This document shows positions 49,521 through 57,297 of a stretch of DNA of 64,000 bases, one piece after another (position 1 is the stretch's first letter; every line of letters begins with the position of its first letter). The stretch is from a virus, in the IMG/VR virus record IMGVR_UViG_3300036766_002181, positions 180,716-244,715 of that record. The stretch is one strand, 5' to 3'. Under the pieces are notes generated by a model, which had not been told where the DNA came from, searched no databases, and was given only the letters and a program-made list of their open reading frames with translations. The position numbers and the translations under genes are program-made.

Positions 49521-49739
49521 TTATGCCAAATTCCGCTGTGTCAAGTTTGTGTATTGAAGAAATTTAAGCTGAATTACGGTTCTGTCTAAATTAACAAGTC
49601 TTTTTTCTTTTATTGAATATGCTGTAAAGAAATTGCCTTGGCGACTAGAGCTCATGCATACAAAATAGTAGGGTCTTAATGGTTTGCGGTCTGTTTTTGC
49701 GAGACTAAATAAGTCACCAATTTTGGGAAATTCAAGCAT
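49521..49739 (-). CDS. small protein of the divergent GDL subgroup
   Basis: 72 residues: PKIGDLFSLAKTD, PYYFVCMSS, FFTAYSIKEKRLVNL. Shares the order of strands with the PGxLY family but with IGDL in place of PGxL. Groups with the three genes that follow upstream. Confidence 0.65.
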   Translation of the reverse strand: MLEFPKIGDLFSLAKTDRKPLRPYYFVCMSSSRQGNFFTAYSIKEKRLVNLDRTVIQLKFLQYTNLTQRNLA

Positions 49740-49947
49740 AAATTGTCATAGTATTGAGATATTCTGGGCTCATAATCAGATATTTATGAGTTTGCAGTGA
49801 GTATACCTGAAACCAAATTGCTCCGTTGGAGTTTTTAATAGGTTTTAAAAATAGAAAATAAAACAATCTACCTCGAAACTCTCTGAAAAATATATTTCCA
49901 GACACCAAATTATTGGCCACTTCCCATAAGTCAATAGAATTAGACAT
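49732..49947 (-). CDS. small protein of the divergent GDL subgroup
   Basis: 71 residues: VSGNIFFREFRGR, FYFLFLKPI, WFQVYSLQTHKYLIMSPEY. The VYSLxxxK element recurs in its neighbours (AYSIKEK, VYSLEEK). Confidence 0.65.
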   Translation of the reverse strand: MSNSIDLWEVANNLVSGNIFFREFRGRLFYFLFLKPIKNSNGAIWFQVYSLQTHKYLIMSPEYLNTMTIYA

Positions 49948-49954
49948 TTTATCT

Positions 49955-50131
49955 TTAGAATGGGAGTGTTAAGTTTTGAAGATTGTGCCAACTTGTTTCT
50001 CCTAAAACATAGACGGCTTTTTCTTCTAACGAATATACAAAAAACCAAAATTCTGCATATGGACCCAAGTATATCATGTGCCGGCCGTTTTGATCTATCA
50101 ACAAATCTCCAGCGTTTACCGATTTAGACAT
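49955..50131 (-). CDS. small protein of the divergent GDL subgroup
   Basis: 58 residues from ATG 50131: VNAGDLLIDQNG, MIYLGPYAEFWFFVYSLEEKAVYV. Confidence 0.62.
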   Translation of the reverse strand: MSKSVNAGDLLIDQNGRHMIYLGPYAEFWFFVYSLEEKAVYVLGETSWHNLQNLTLPF

Positions 50132-50138
50132 CTTTCTT

Positions 50139-50378
50139 TTAATCTGGCGAAGAAATAACCTCAAAATTATCAAGATGTTCCATTAGAAAAAATCTGGTTG
50201 CATTGGATCTGCACGAATAGGCTGAGAAATAATCTAGGTCACTTGAGGTATGAGAAATATATATAAAGATTCCTTGTGTCCATTTAAATCCCCCAAGATA
50301 AGAGTTTTTATTAATCTGAATTAAATCTCCCTTTCTAGGCGGGCATTCACTAAGAGGAAGTACATTCTGAATGGCCAT
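50139..50378 (-). CDS. small protein of the divergent GDL subgroup
   Basis: 79 residues from ATG 50378: PRKGDLIQINKNS, GIFIYISHTS, YFSAYSCRSNATRFF. Confidence 0.65.
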   Translation of the reverse strand: MAIQNVLPLSECPPRKGDLIQINKNSYLGGFKWTQGIFIYISHTSSDLDYFSAYSCRSNATRFFLMEHLDNFEVISSPD

Positions 50379-50662
50379 CACAGTTTTTGAAATTCTAGAA
50401 TATGATTAACTGAAACAAAAGTAAACTTCTTCTCAGAAACGTGCAGGGCAACCATAAAGGTGTTGGTAATATACAGACACATAAATATACCACGATATTC
50501 AACGTATTTATCAAGCCAAGAATCTTTATGCAATTTAAACAGGCATCCCGGCTTAAAGGACTTGATGTGACATTGCTGATTGACCACCTCGTTCATACTC
50601 GCAAGCTTTGGGTTGTGGGGCCAGGAAGTATTTGTCCAGGCAGATGGATTGTTACCAGTCAC
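50378..50662 (-). CDS. PGxLY-family small protein, intermediate form
   Basis: 94 residues: FKPGCLFKLHKDS, GIFMCLYITN, VALHVSEKKFTFVSV. It has the classical PGxL motif but the IFMxxYI centre of the GDL subgroup, which links the two. Confidence 0.7.
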   Translation of the reverse strand: MTGNNPSAWTNTSWPHNPKLASMNEVVNQQCHIKSFKPGCLFKLHKDSWLDKYVEYRGIFMCLYITNTFMVALHVSEKKFTFVSVNHILEFQKL

Positions 50663-50852
50663 ATTCTTTTTCTCTTTCTCTCTGCCGCCTTATGCGTCTA
50701 CGCTCTTCGTGCTTATGCTTTTTGTGTTGCATGCGCTCATATTTGTTTGGAGGGACAGGCGAACCTTCATCAGAAGAGGAAGACGCTTCTTCTTCGCCGC
50801 CCTCTTCGTCGTCGGTGCCTTCAAAGAAAAAGAATTTATTTGAAAAAGTCAT
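50652..50852 (-). CDS. acidic-basic low-complexity protein
   Basis: 66 residues: FFFFEGTDDEEGG, acidic and Ser-rich middle, Arg/Glu/Lys-rich end. Overlaps the next gene by eleven bases. Real but uninformative. Confidence 0.5.
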   Translation of the reverse strand: MTFSNKFFFFEGTDDEEGGEEEASSSSDEGSPVPPNKYERMQHKKHKHEERRRIRRQREREKECDW

Positions 50853-51011
50853 TTTATGACCTATTTTTTTGAGGGAGAGAGTGAGGGAGATTAACAGTAA
50901 TAGACAGAATCGGAAATAAGTCGCACGTCACGCATGAAATATTCTGCGCCCATCCAAAGTATAGACAAATCAAATAGAATTTGCATTTTGTAGATGTTTT
51001 CCCTTTATTTG

Positions 51012-51254
51012 TTACGGAGCGGTTGGAGTCTTATACTTTCCATCTGGAAAACGTTCCTTGTCTCCCATTGGTTTTCGTGCAACCTTTTGTTTAAGGCCGT
51101 GGGCTCCATGACTGCCGCCTGTGCTTCTCTGAAGCAGCTTGCTGATGGTTCTTCCGCCCTGATTGCCAGCACAAGAACACGAGCGCAAGACTCGCTTGCA
51201 CCAATCACACCATGGAATTTTCTCGGTCTTTGTTGCTACTACAATATCGCCCAT
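51012..51254 (-). CDS. small CxxC protein
   Basis: 80 residues: PWCDWCKRVLRSCSCAG holds four cysteines in a tight cluster, followed by a Gly/Arg/Lys-rich tail (KPMGDKERFPDGKYKTP). A zinc-binding, possibly nucleic-acid-binding peptide. Confidence 0.55.
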   Translation of the reverse strand: MGDIVVATKTEKIPWCDWCKRVLRSCSCAGNQGGRTISKLLQRSTGGSHGAHGLKQKVARKPMGDKERFPDGKYKTPTAP

Positions 51255-51322
51255 TTTAGAATCCTCTGCTTTCCAGTTCTTTCAAAGTGTTAAGTATAAT
51301 ATCGCATATTTTTTTACAAATG

Positions 51323-51598
51323 TCAATAAGAAATCAATTCAAAAAAATACATAAAATCCTCTTTTATAACAACATTGCCAAAATATTTCTTATTATCTTT
51401 TGGACAATACAAAAGAAAGCCCTTTAGATCCTTTGTCGTTTCAATACAAACAAATTTTTCGCCAGCCTCAAAGTGCCTATAAACCGTTATAGCAGGATTT
51501 GGCTTTAGAGAATCACTCTGCCAAAATCCTGTACAGCCTATTAGTTTAATCAGGGATCCTGGCTTAAGACCTCTATTATCTTGAATGGTCACAGACAA
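51323..51598 (-). CDS. PGxLY-family small protein
   Basis: 91 residues: LKPGSLIKLIGCTG, EKFVCIETTK, GFLLYCPKDNKKYFG. Sister of the next gene (GFxLYCPKxNKKYxx, GEKFxx). Confidence 0.75.
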   Translation of the reverse strand: MSVTIQDNRGLKPGSLIKLIGCTGFWQSDSLKPNPAITVYRHFEAGEKFVCIETTKDLKGFLLYCPKDNKKYFGNVVIKEDFMYFFELISY

Positions 51599-51849
51599 GA
51601 AAAGACCCTGAAAAACCTATCGATCCGCGCATAATATTTTTTGTTAGTTTTGGGGCAGTATAGAATAAAGCCGCGCTTATCTATACCCTTGTTATTTGCA
51701 AGTAAAATAAATTTTTCGCCTGATTTAAAATTCTCGCAAGTGGGAAAATTAAAATTTGTTAACGGATCTTCCAGCCAAAATCCTGCATCTTGATTTAAAC
51801 AAATCAGGCTTCCTTCTTGTGCCGAATTTCTATTCTTTAGCATTTGCAT
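51589..51849 (-). CDS. PGxLY-family small protein
   Basis: 86 residues: AQEGSLICLNQDAG, EKFILLANNKG, GFILYCPKTNKKYYAR. Overlaps its sister by ten bases. Confidence 0.75.
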   Translation of the reverse strand: MQMLKNRNSAQEGSLICLNQDAGFWLEDPLTNFNFPTCENFKSGEKFILLANNKGIDKRGFILYCPKTNKKYYARIDRFFRVFSCL

Positions 51850-51919
51850 TTTCTATTTAATTTCTTTGGCGGACATCGATCCTTGGTAACGATAGCAGAC
51901 ACCTTTCTTTCGCTCTTTT

Positions 51920-53134
51920 TTATGTTCTTTCCGCAGCAGCACCCCGACGAGAAGCAAAGGCAGTTACCCTTCGAGCAAACCATCCAACTGTGGGAGCATC
52001 AAGGCCGATATAGGGATTATCGTTTTCACGAGCGACAAGAACGGGCGCTTGATCAAGTCTCCTGCGCCCATCCAGTTCCAGGACAGCATAATGGCTGCCA
52101 CCACGAGCATAAACAGAGGAAGGTGTAGTGTTTTCAGGCAAAACCAGCACACGATAACCCTGAAGTCGAGAAGTAATTCTATAGCCATGGACATGGCGAA
52201 GCCTAGAAACCATCGTGGAAATTGTCGTGGGCGCAAGACCCATGCTTCTGGCTGCGCGCTGCAATCCCATACCAGGGAAATTTTGAAGATTTTCAACAAG
52301 TTCGGTCATACGACCTTCTGTCGCAGGCCATTGATTATGACCAACATTATTTGAAACTGCCGGCACTTCAATGGCGGCGATATTTCCACTCCCTCCGCTC
52401 AGAGTTTCCTCTACAAAGTTAACACAAAACTTAATCCAGTTGCAAACCTTTCGAGCATTCACGGTTCCCTGGTGGTGCCGAAACTCTACGGTTCCATGCC
52501 GCTCAAAGGCAGAAATGTTAACCTTATAATATCGTTCATGGCGAAGACTTTCCATGCTGGCTCCACGATTGGAGCAACAAAAATAATTTTCGCTGCTACG
52601 GCGAGAGGGAGCAACAACCCGATCAATCTCGGCTTCAAGCTGTCCGTACCTATGGGCAATGGCATATCTTTGTTGGGGTGTAGAATTACGCATATCAACA
52701 TGGACATGCAGGCCACAGGAACGGTTGGCAGACATACCAGCAGTACGCATTGCCTTTAAAGCCCTATAGGCAGTTCTAAGCCCCTCTGAACCTGAAAGAA
52801 TGGGAGATACAAGTTCTCCACCAGCAGACACAGAGCCGTCTGTAACCACTCGCCAAGACCTTGAGACGCCATGGCCATATCCTTGGGTGTTGCAAGGAAT
52901 GCCAGCACGAGAAACAGCCCGTGCAGCAGATGCCATGGAACCAATAAATTCAATTTCAACACCAAAGCTACGATTTGAACGAATGGTGTTGAGATATTCA
53001 GGAAACTCAAGGTTACCAAGGGCCGCAGTTGCCTGGGGACAGGTGCGAGAGTTATGACCAGGTTCATGACAGGTTCCACAGTTGACCTGTCTGCGCGAGG
53101 ATCGTCGTGATTGGCGTCTAATGGCGGCTGGCAT
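51920..53134 (-). CDS. zinc knuckle-amidoligase-winged helix protein 3
   Basis: 404 residues, the closest paralog of the protein at 37434. CCHC knuckle CGTCHEPGHNSRTC (20-33); amidoligase motifs FGVEIEFIGS, GGELVSPILSG, CGLHVHVDM, VEFRHHQGTVNARKVCNW; winged-helix-like LAPTTISTMVSRLRHVHGYR ... LQGYRVL; a short C-terminal region. GC-rich codon use as in copy 1. Its own promoter lies at 53158-53185. Confidence 0.83.
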   Translation of the reverse strand: MPAAIRRQSRRSSRRQVNCGTCHEPGHNSRTCPQATAALGNLEFPEYLNTIRSNRSFGVEIEFIGSMASAARAVSRAGIPCNTQGYGHGVSRSWRVVTDGSVSAGGELVSPILSGSEGLRTAYRALKAMRTAGMSANRSCGLHVHVDMRNSTPQQRYAIAHRYGQLEAEIDRVVAPSRRSSENYFCCSNRGASMESLRHERYYKVNISAFERHGTVEFRHHQGTVNARKVCNWIKFCVNFVEETLSGGSGNIAAIEVPAVSNNVGHNQWPATEGRMTELVENLQNFPGMGLQRAARSMGLAPTTISTMVSRLRHVHGYRITSRLQGYRVLVLPENTTPSSVYARGGSHYAVLELDGRRRLDQAPVLVARENDNPYIGLDAPTVGWFARRVTAFASRRGAAAERT

Positions 53135-53157
53135 GATAGTGTTTCCCTGTGCCTCTG

Positions 53158-53185
53158 ATTATACCCAAAAGATTTCACTTGGCAA
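53158..53185 (-). promoter_or_regulatory. sigma70-like promoter for amidoligase 3
   Basis: On the minus strand: TTGCCA 53185-53180, 16-base spacer, TATAAT 53163-53158. ATG at 53134, with AGGGA in the leader. Confidence 0.65.
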
Positions 53186-53291
53186 GTAACAAGTGAAAGA
53201 AAGATAAAAATAAGTCTGGAAAATAGGGATATTCCCACCATATCTTACCTTGTCCCACATACCAAAATAATGAATTATTCATAAAAAGAGG

Positions 53292-53327
53292 TTATACACT
53301 CTTGACTTATCTACTTATAGTGTATAA
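53292..53327 (+). promoter_or_regulatory. operator-like inverted repeats over the NAD module promoter
   Basis: TTATACACT (53292-53300) and AGTGTATAA (53319-53327) are perfect inverted copies that bracket the -35 box. The right site is itself a palindrome, CTTATAGTGTATAAG (53314-53328), covering the -10 box. Fits repression by a dimer. Confidence 0.7.
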
Positions 53328-53330
53328 GAT
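53302..53330 (+). promoter_or_regulatory. promoter of the NAD salvage module, leaderless type
   Basis: TTGACT 53302-53307, 17-base spacer, TAAGAT 53325-53330 (or TATAAG 53323-53328). ATG at 53338. Confidence 0.7.
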
Positions 53331-53337
53331 GGTAAAT

Positions 53338-54114
53338 ATGAATCAGCAGAAGAACAAGCCCCATTCTTATGAATATCCCCGTCCATCCGTTACGGTCGAT
53401 GGTTTGGTTTTTGGTTTTGATCCTGAAAAGCTAACCTTGGAAGTCTTGTTGATGAGGCGTGCAAGCGATACCTTTGACGGCTTCTGGGCCCTTCCAGGAG
53501 GCTTTGTTGAGGTATCAGATGGGGGTAGCCAGGGCGAGTCTCTTGATACCGCCGTAAGGCGTGAGATTCAAGAGGAAACTGGTGCCAATATCGAATATCT
53601 AGAGCAACTCTATACCTTTGGAGATACGGGACGAGATCCCCGTGGCCGAGTGATCTCAATTGCCTATTTTGGTCTGGTTAGAACCAAGAGTCTTTCGATT
53701 AAAAGCGGTTCAGATGCCTCTGAGGCTGCCTGGTTCTCCATTGAAGAAGCCCTGCAAAAGACCCTGGCATTTGACCATAATAAGATTTTGACAATGGGAA
53801 TTCAAAGGCTACAGGCAAAGATTCGTTACTCTCCAATCGGCATTGATCTTTTGCCAACCAGATTTAGTCTTTGGGATTTGCAGAAGCTTTATGAGGCCAT
53901 TTTGTTGGGCCCCCTAAACAAGAATGCCTTTAGGAAGCAGGTACTTTTTTATCTTGATGGCATTCTTGATAAGGCCGGTACTGAAATGGGTCCGGTTTCT
54001 CGCCGACCTGCTCAACTTTATTCCTTTAACAAAGATGCATATTCAAAGGCCATTGAAAATGGTGGATTAAATTTTGAGATTTCACAAACGATAGTAGTAA
54101 CAAAAAAGATATAA
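53338..54114 (+). CDS. Nudix-winged helix protein, NrtR-like regulator of NAD metabolism
   Basis: 258 residues from ATG 53338, set by the promoter. Residues about 10-150 are a Nudix domain with RREIQEETG and a six-residue insertion between GG and the following glutamate (GGFVEVSDGGSQGES). The C-terminal 90 residues (FSLWDLQKLYEAIL, NAFRKQVLFYLDGIL, RRPAQLYSF) match the winged-helix part of NrtR-type regulators, which sense ADP-ribose and repress NAD genes. It leads the NAMPT gene by 27 bases and sits under a palindromic operator, so autoregulation is likely. Confidence 0.8.
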   Translation: MNQQKNKPHSYEYPRPSVTVDGLVFGFDPEKLTLEVLLMRRASDTFDGFWALPGGFVEVSDGGSQGESLDTAVRREIQEETGANIEYLEQLYTFGDTGRDPRGRVISIAYFGLVRTKSLSIKSGSDASEAAWFSIEEALQKTLAFDHNKILTMGIQRLQAKIRYSPIGIDLLPTRFSLWDLQKLYEAILLGPLNKNAFRKQVLFYLDGILDKAGTEMGPVSRRPAQLYSFNKDAYSKAIENGGLNFEISQTIVVTKKI

Positions 54115-54141
54115 AAGAAAGAAAGAAAAGAGGATATCAAT

Positions 54142-55590
54142 ATGACATGGAGCGACAAGGTAACTGAGAGGCCGGCAGTATCGGCAAATAGGGTTTTAGA
54201 ATTTAATCCCTGTTTAGCCACAGACTCATATAAGGCTACTCATGCCAGACAATACCCCAAGGGAACAACCAAGATCTATTCCTATTTTGAAAGTCGAGGA
54301 AAGCCTGATTCTTGGTCAGATGAAGTAGTTTTCTTTGGCTTGCAATACATGCTATCCCGGTTGGTTGGCAGCATTGTTACAAAGCAGCATGTTCAAGAAG
54401 CCAAAGAAATTTGGGCAATGCACTTTGGAAACGACGAACTATTCAATTATGATGGATGGATGCACATTGTTAATTCCCATGGTGGAAAACTTCCGGTTTC
54501 AATTAAGGCCATACCAGAAGGAACAGTCGTTCCTACACGAAATGTTTTAATGACGATCGAAAATACAGATCCCCGTTGTTTTTGGTTAACCAACTGGCTA
54601 GAAACCTATTTGGTTCAAGCCTGGTATCCTTCAACCGTAGCCACACAGTCCAGAGAAATGAAAAAGATTTTGTTGCAAGGATTAAATCTGACAGGAGATC
54701 CTTCCGGTTTACCATTTAAGCTACACGATTTTGGTTTTCGTGGCGTTACAAGCTACGAACAGGCCGGAATCGGCGGTGCAGCACACTTGGTAAACTTCCA
54801 GGGAACAGATACTATGGCCGGGATCGTTTTGGCTCGTCAATTTTATGAAGCTAAAATGCCCGGATATTCCATTCCGGCGTCTGAACATAGCACAATTACC
54901 TCATGGGGCAAAGAAAACGAAGTTGAAGCCTTTAGAAATATGCTTGATATCTATCCCAAAGGTTTGGTTGCCTGCGTATCTGATTCTTTTGATATTATTA
55001 AAGCTTGTAAGCTACTATGGGGTGGAGCCTTAAAAGAAAAGGTTCTTGCCAGAGACGGAACCCTGGTTGTAAGACCTGATTCGGGCGAACCAGTTGAAAC
55101 GGTTTTGGCAGTTATCGAAGCTCTGGGCTCGGCATTTGGTTTTACCAAAAATGCAAAAGGTTTTAAGGTTTTGCCTTCACAGATTAGAATGATACAGGGT
55201 GATGGAATTGATTTTGAAACAATGAAAAAGGTTGTAGAAAATTTGGCCAACAATGGCTGGTCTATTGACAACATTGCCTTCGGTTCCGGTGGAGGACTTT
55301 TGCAGAAAGTAAACAGAGATACCCTACAGTTTGCTTTTAAGTGTTCTGCTATTGATGGAGAATATGAAGGTGAAACTTTTTCACGAGAAGTTTTTAAAGA
55401 TCCAATTACAAGCTCCGCCAAAAAATCAAAACACGGGCGGCTTGCTCTGATTAGAGATAATAATGGAAAATTTCAAACCGTGTCTGAGTTGGTGGCTCAG
55501 GGCCGAGACGAACTAAGAGAAGTCTTTAGAGATGGAGAGTTGCTCGAAAAATCTACTTTTGACGAAATTAAAACAAGGGCTATTTTATAG
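54142..55590 (+). CDS. nadV: nicotinamide phosphoribosyltransferase (NAMPT)
   Basis: 482 residues, full length for the family. N-terminal LATDSYKATHARQYP, HDFGFRGVTSYEQAG, EHSTITSWG, VSDSFDI, LVVRPDSGEP and FGSGGGLLQKVNRDT are the conserved NAMPT active-site segments. It converts nicotinamide and PRPP to NMN. AAGAGG precedes the ATG. Phages with NAMPT plus an adenylyltransferase rebuild NAD+ after host defences have destroyed it (the NARP2 pathway). Confidence 0.92.
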   Translation: MTWSDKVTERPAVSANRVLEFNPCLATDSYKATHARQYPKGTTKIYSYFESRGKPDSWSDEVVFFGLQYMLSRLVGSIVTKQHVQEAKEIWAMHFGNDELFNYDGWMHIVNSHGGKLPVSIKAIPEGTVVPTRNVLMTIENTDPRCFWLTNWLETYLVQAWYPSTVATQSREMKKILLQGLNLTGDPSGLPFKLHDFGFRGVTSYEQAGIGGAAHLVNFQGTDTMAGIVLARQFYEAKMPGYSIPASEHSTITSWGKENEVEAFRNMLDIYPKGLVACVSDSFDIIKACKLLWGGALKEKVLARDGTLVVRPDSGEPVETVLAVIEALGSAFGFTKNAKGFKVLPSQIRMIQGDGIDFETMKKVVENLANNGWSIDNIAFGSGGGLLQKVNRDTLQFAFKCSAIDGEYEGETFSREVFKDPITSSAKKSKHGRLALIRDNNGKFQTVSELVAQGRDELREVFRDGELLEKSTFDEIKTRAIL

Positions 55591-55631
55591 TGTCAGAACA
55601 TGGATAGAAAAAACTTATAAATATATTTTCC

Positions 55632-56735
55632 ATGCCAACAACAAACCTACAACATCTGTTGAATAATCATTTTAGACTCTATGTTGTTGCAACAGGGGCA
55701 GGAGCAGGGATTCAACAGGCTCTTTGGTCTGTTCCTGGATGCTCTTCTTTTCTTGTTGGCGCATCCTTTCCTTATGATCCAAGGCAGACAGAGGAGTTTT
55801 TGGGCTTTAAACCAGAGAAGAGCTTCTGTTCTGCTGAAACTGCCATCGATCTTTCCATGGCCGCCTATATGAGGGCCTGTGGAGAGGATCTCTTGTTGGA
55901 TAAACAGTCCATTGGTCTTGGCCTTACTGCCTCTGTGGCCACTCTTAAGTCACACAGGGGCGAGCATAGGGTTTATGCGTCGGTTACAACAAAAGACAAA
56001 GTATGGTTGTCTGAGTTGATTCTGCCGAAGCCATCAACAGATGAACAGGATATTAGTGCTATTAGAATTAGGGATGGAAATCTGGCAGATGAACTTGGCC
56101 TAAATCTTCTTTATTCTGTACTTGATATTCAAACCGATTCCAATAAAGAAGATGTAACAGACCTGGCAAGAACCAGATTTTTTATGCATCCATTTTTCGA
56201 TAATGATGGTGGAAGGCGTTATGAGGGGGCACCAAAGGGTCACAAGATTTTGTTTCCCGGAGCCTTCAATCCTCCGCATGCAGGACACTTCTTTAATGCA
56301 AAGAATGCTGGTGGAAATGATACGATCTTTAATATCACGGCAAATCCGCCGCACAAGGAAGAATTAACTCTAGGAGAAATGCTACAAAGGGCATGTTTTC
56401 TTAAGGGACACAAGGTTCTCTTTACAAGGGACGATCCCTATTATCTGGACAAGGCCAAGAATTTTCCTGGTTGTAATTTTGTAATTGGGGCAGATGCCCT
56501 GATCAGATTGCTTGATCAAAAGTGGTATGACCGCCCGGTTAGGGATATCTTGGTAGAATTTAATCGCCTTGGAACAATATTTTTGGTTGGCGAACGAAAT
56601 GGAGAAGGTTTAGAGAAGATTATTATGGATGGAAGGCTGCCAAGATATCATTCCAATATATTCTCCTCTCTTCCTACTTCTCCCTATTCAAATCTTAGTT
56701 CAACTCAAATTAGAGAAGAGCGATTAATCAAGTAG
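55632..56735 (+). CDS. bifunctional CinA/PncC-like and NMN adenylyltransferase
   Basis: 367 residues. The N-terminal half (about 10-185) resembles the CinA C-terminal/PncC NMN-deamidase-like domain (GAGAGIQQALWSVPG, FCSAETAIDLSMAAYM, GLGLTASVAT, HRVYASVTT). The C-terminal half (205-367) is a nucleotidyltransferase with GAFNPPHAGHF (210-220) and SSTQIR (356-361), the two adenylyl-transfer motifs of NadD/NadR-type NMNATs. It makes NAD+ from NMN supplied by the upstream NAMPT. The fusion of an NMN-handling fold to NMNAT is notable. Confidence 0.85.
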   Translation: MPTTNLQHLLNNHFRLYVVATGAGAGIQQALWSVPGCSSFLVGASFPYDPRQTEEFLGFKPEKSFCSAETAIDLSMAAYMRACGEDLLLDKQSIGLGLTASVATLKSHRGEHRVYASVTTKDKVWLSELILPKPSTDEQDISAIRIRDGNLADELGLNLLYSVLDIQTDSNKEDVTDLARTRFFMHPFFDNDGGRRYEGAPKGHKILFPGAFNPPHAGHFFNAKNAGGNDTIFNITANPPHKEELTLGEMLQRACFLKGHKVLFTRDDPYYLDKAKNFPGCNFVIGADALIRLLDQKWYDRPVRDILVEFNRLGTIFLVGERNGEGLEKIIMDGRLPRYHSNIFSSLPTSPYSNLSSTQIREERLIK

Positions 56736-57278
56736 GTTTAATCTATCAAGAGCAAGATAGGCAAGATCAAATCCTCTGACCTGTCCTGTTTTTAATAGTT
56801 TTTCTTTAAAGTCATTTAAATCCCAAACAACAACCTCTAGGAATTCATTGGGATCCAGGTCTAGCCTGGCCACTTTTTTACATCCTGTGGCCAGAAACAT
56901 ATGTCTAATTCCGCTTGAATAGGGAGAATAGTTTAAGGAAGAAATGTGAAGCATCTCCTCGGCATCTAAACCAGTTTCCTCTTTTAACTCACGTCGAGCA
57001 GCACCTTCCAAGTCTTCTCCGTCTGATAGACCACCACCAGGAAGTTCAATCTGTTCTTTTTCCAAACCAGGCCGCCACTGTTTAACCGTATAAACTTTGT
57101 GGTCTGATGTAATCGGAAAAATCTGAACAGAACTTTTATCCTGGTCGGTGAAGAAGTTCTCAATCATTCCGTTTTCAAGTCTAAACTGTTTAACGTTTAT
57201 TCTTTTTTCAAAGCCAGAACTTTTATCACGAAGCTTTACAATGAATTCTCTTTGCTTTTTGTTTCGTTTCTTTTTCAC
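56724..57278 (-). CDS. Nudix hydrolase, ADP-ribose pyrophosphatase type
   Basis: 184 residues. Nudix box with intact REL.EETG (GGGLSDGEDLEGAARRELKE then ETGL) inside a NudF-like fold: VYTVKQWRPGLEKEQIELPGG upstream. Such enzymes split ADP-ribose into AMP and ribose-5-phosphate. Convergent with, and overlapping by twelve bases, the NMNAT gene; it may recycle the ADP-ribose made when NAD is degraded. Confidence 0.85.
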   Translation of the reverse strand: MKKKRNKKQREFIVKLRDKSSGFEKRINVKQFRLENGMIENFFTDQDKSSVQIFPITSDHKVYTVKQWRPGLEKEQIELPGGGLSDGEDLEGAARRELKEETGLDAEEMLHISSLNYSPYSSGIRHMFLATGCKKVARLDLDPNEFLEVVVWDLNDFKEKLLKTGQVRGFDLAYLALDRLNLLD

Positions 57279-57297
57279 AATATAATTGTGGTTCCCC

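Noticed and set aside
634-51849. PGxLY proteins as relatives of eukaryotic LYR-motif proteins
   Set aside because: Only three letters match. LYR proteins are helical and mitochondrial, while these look beta-rich and the motif follows PG.
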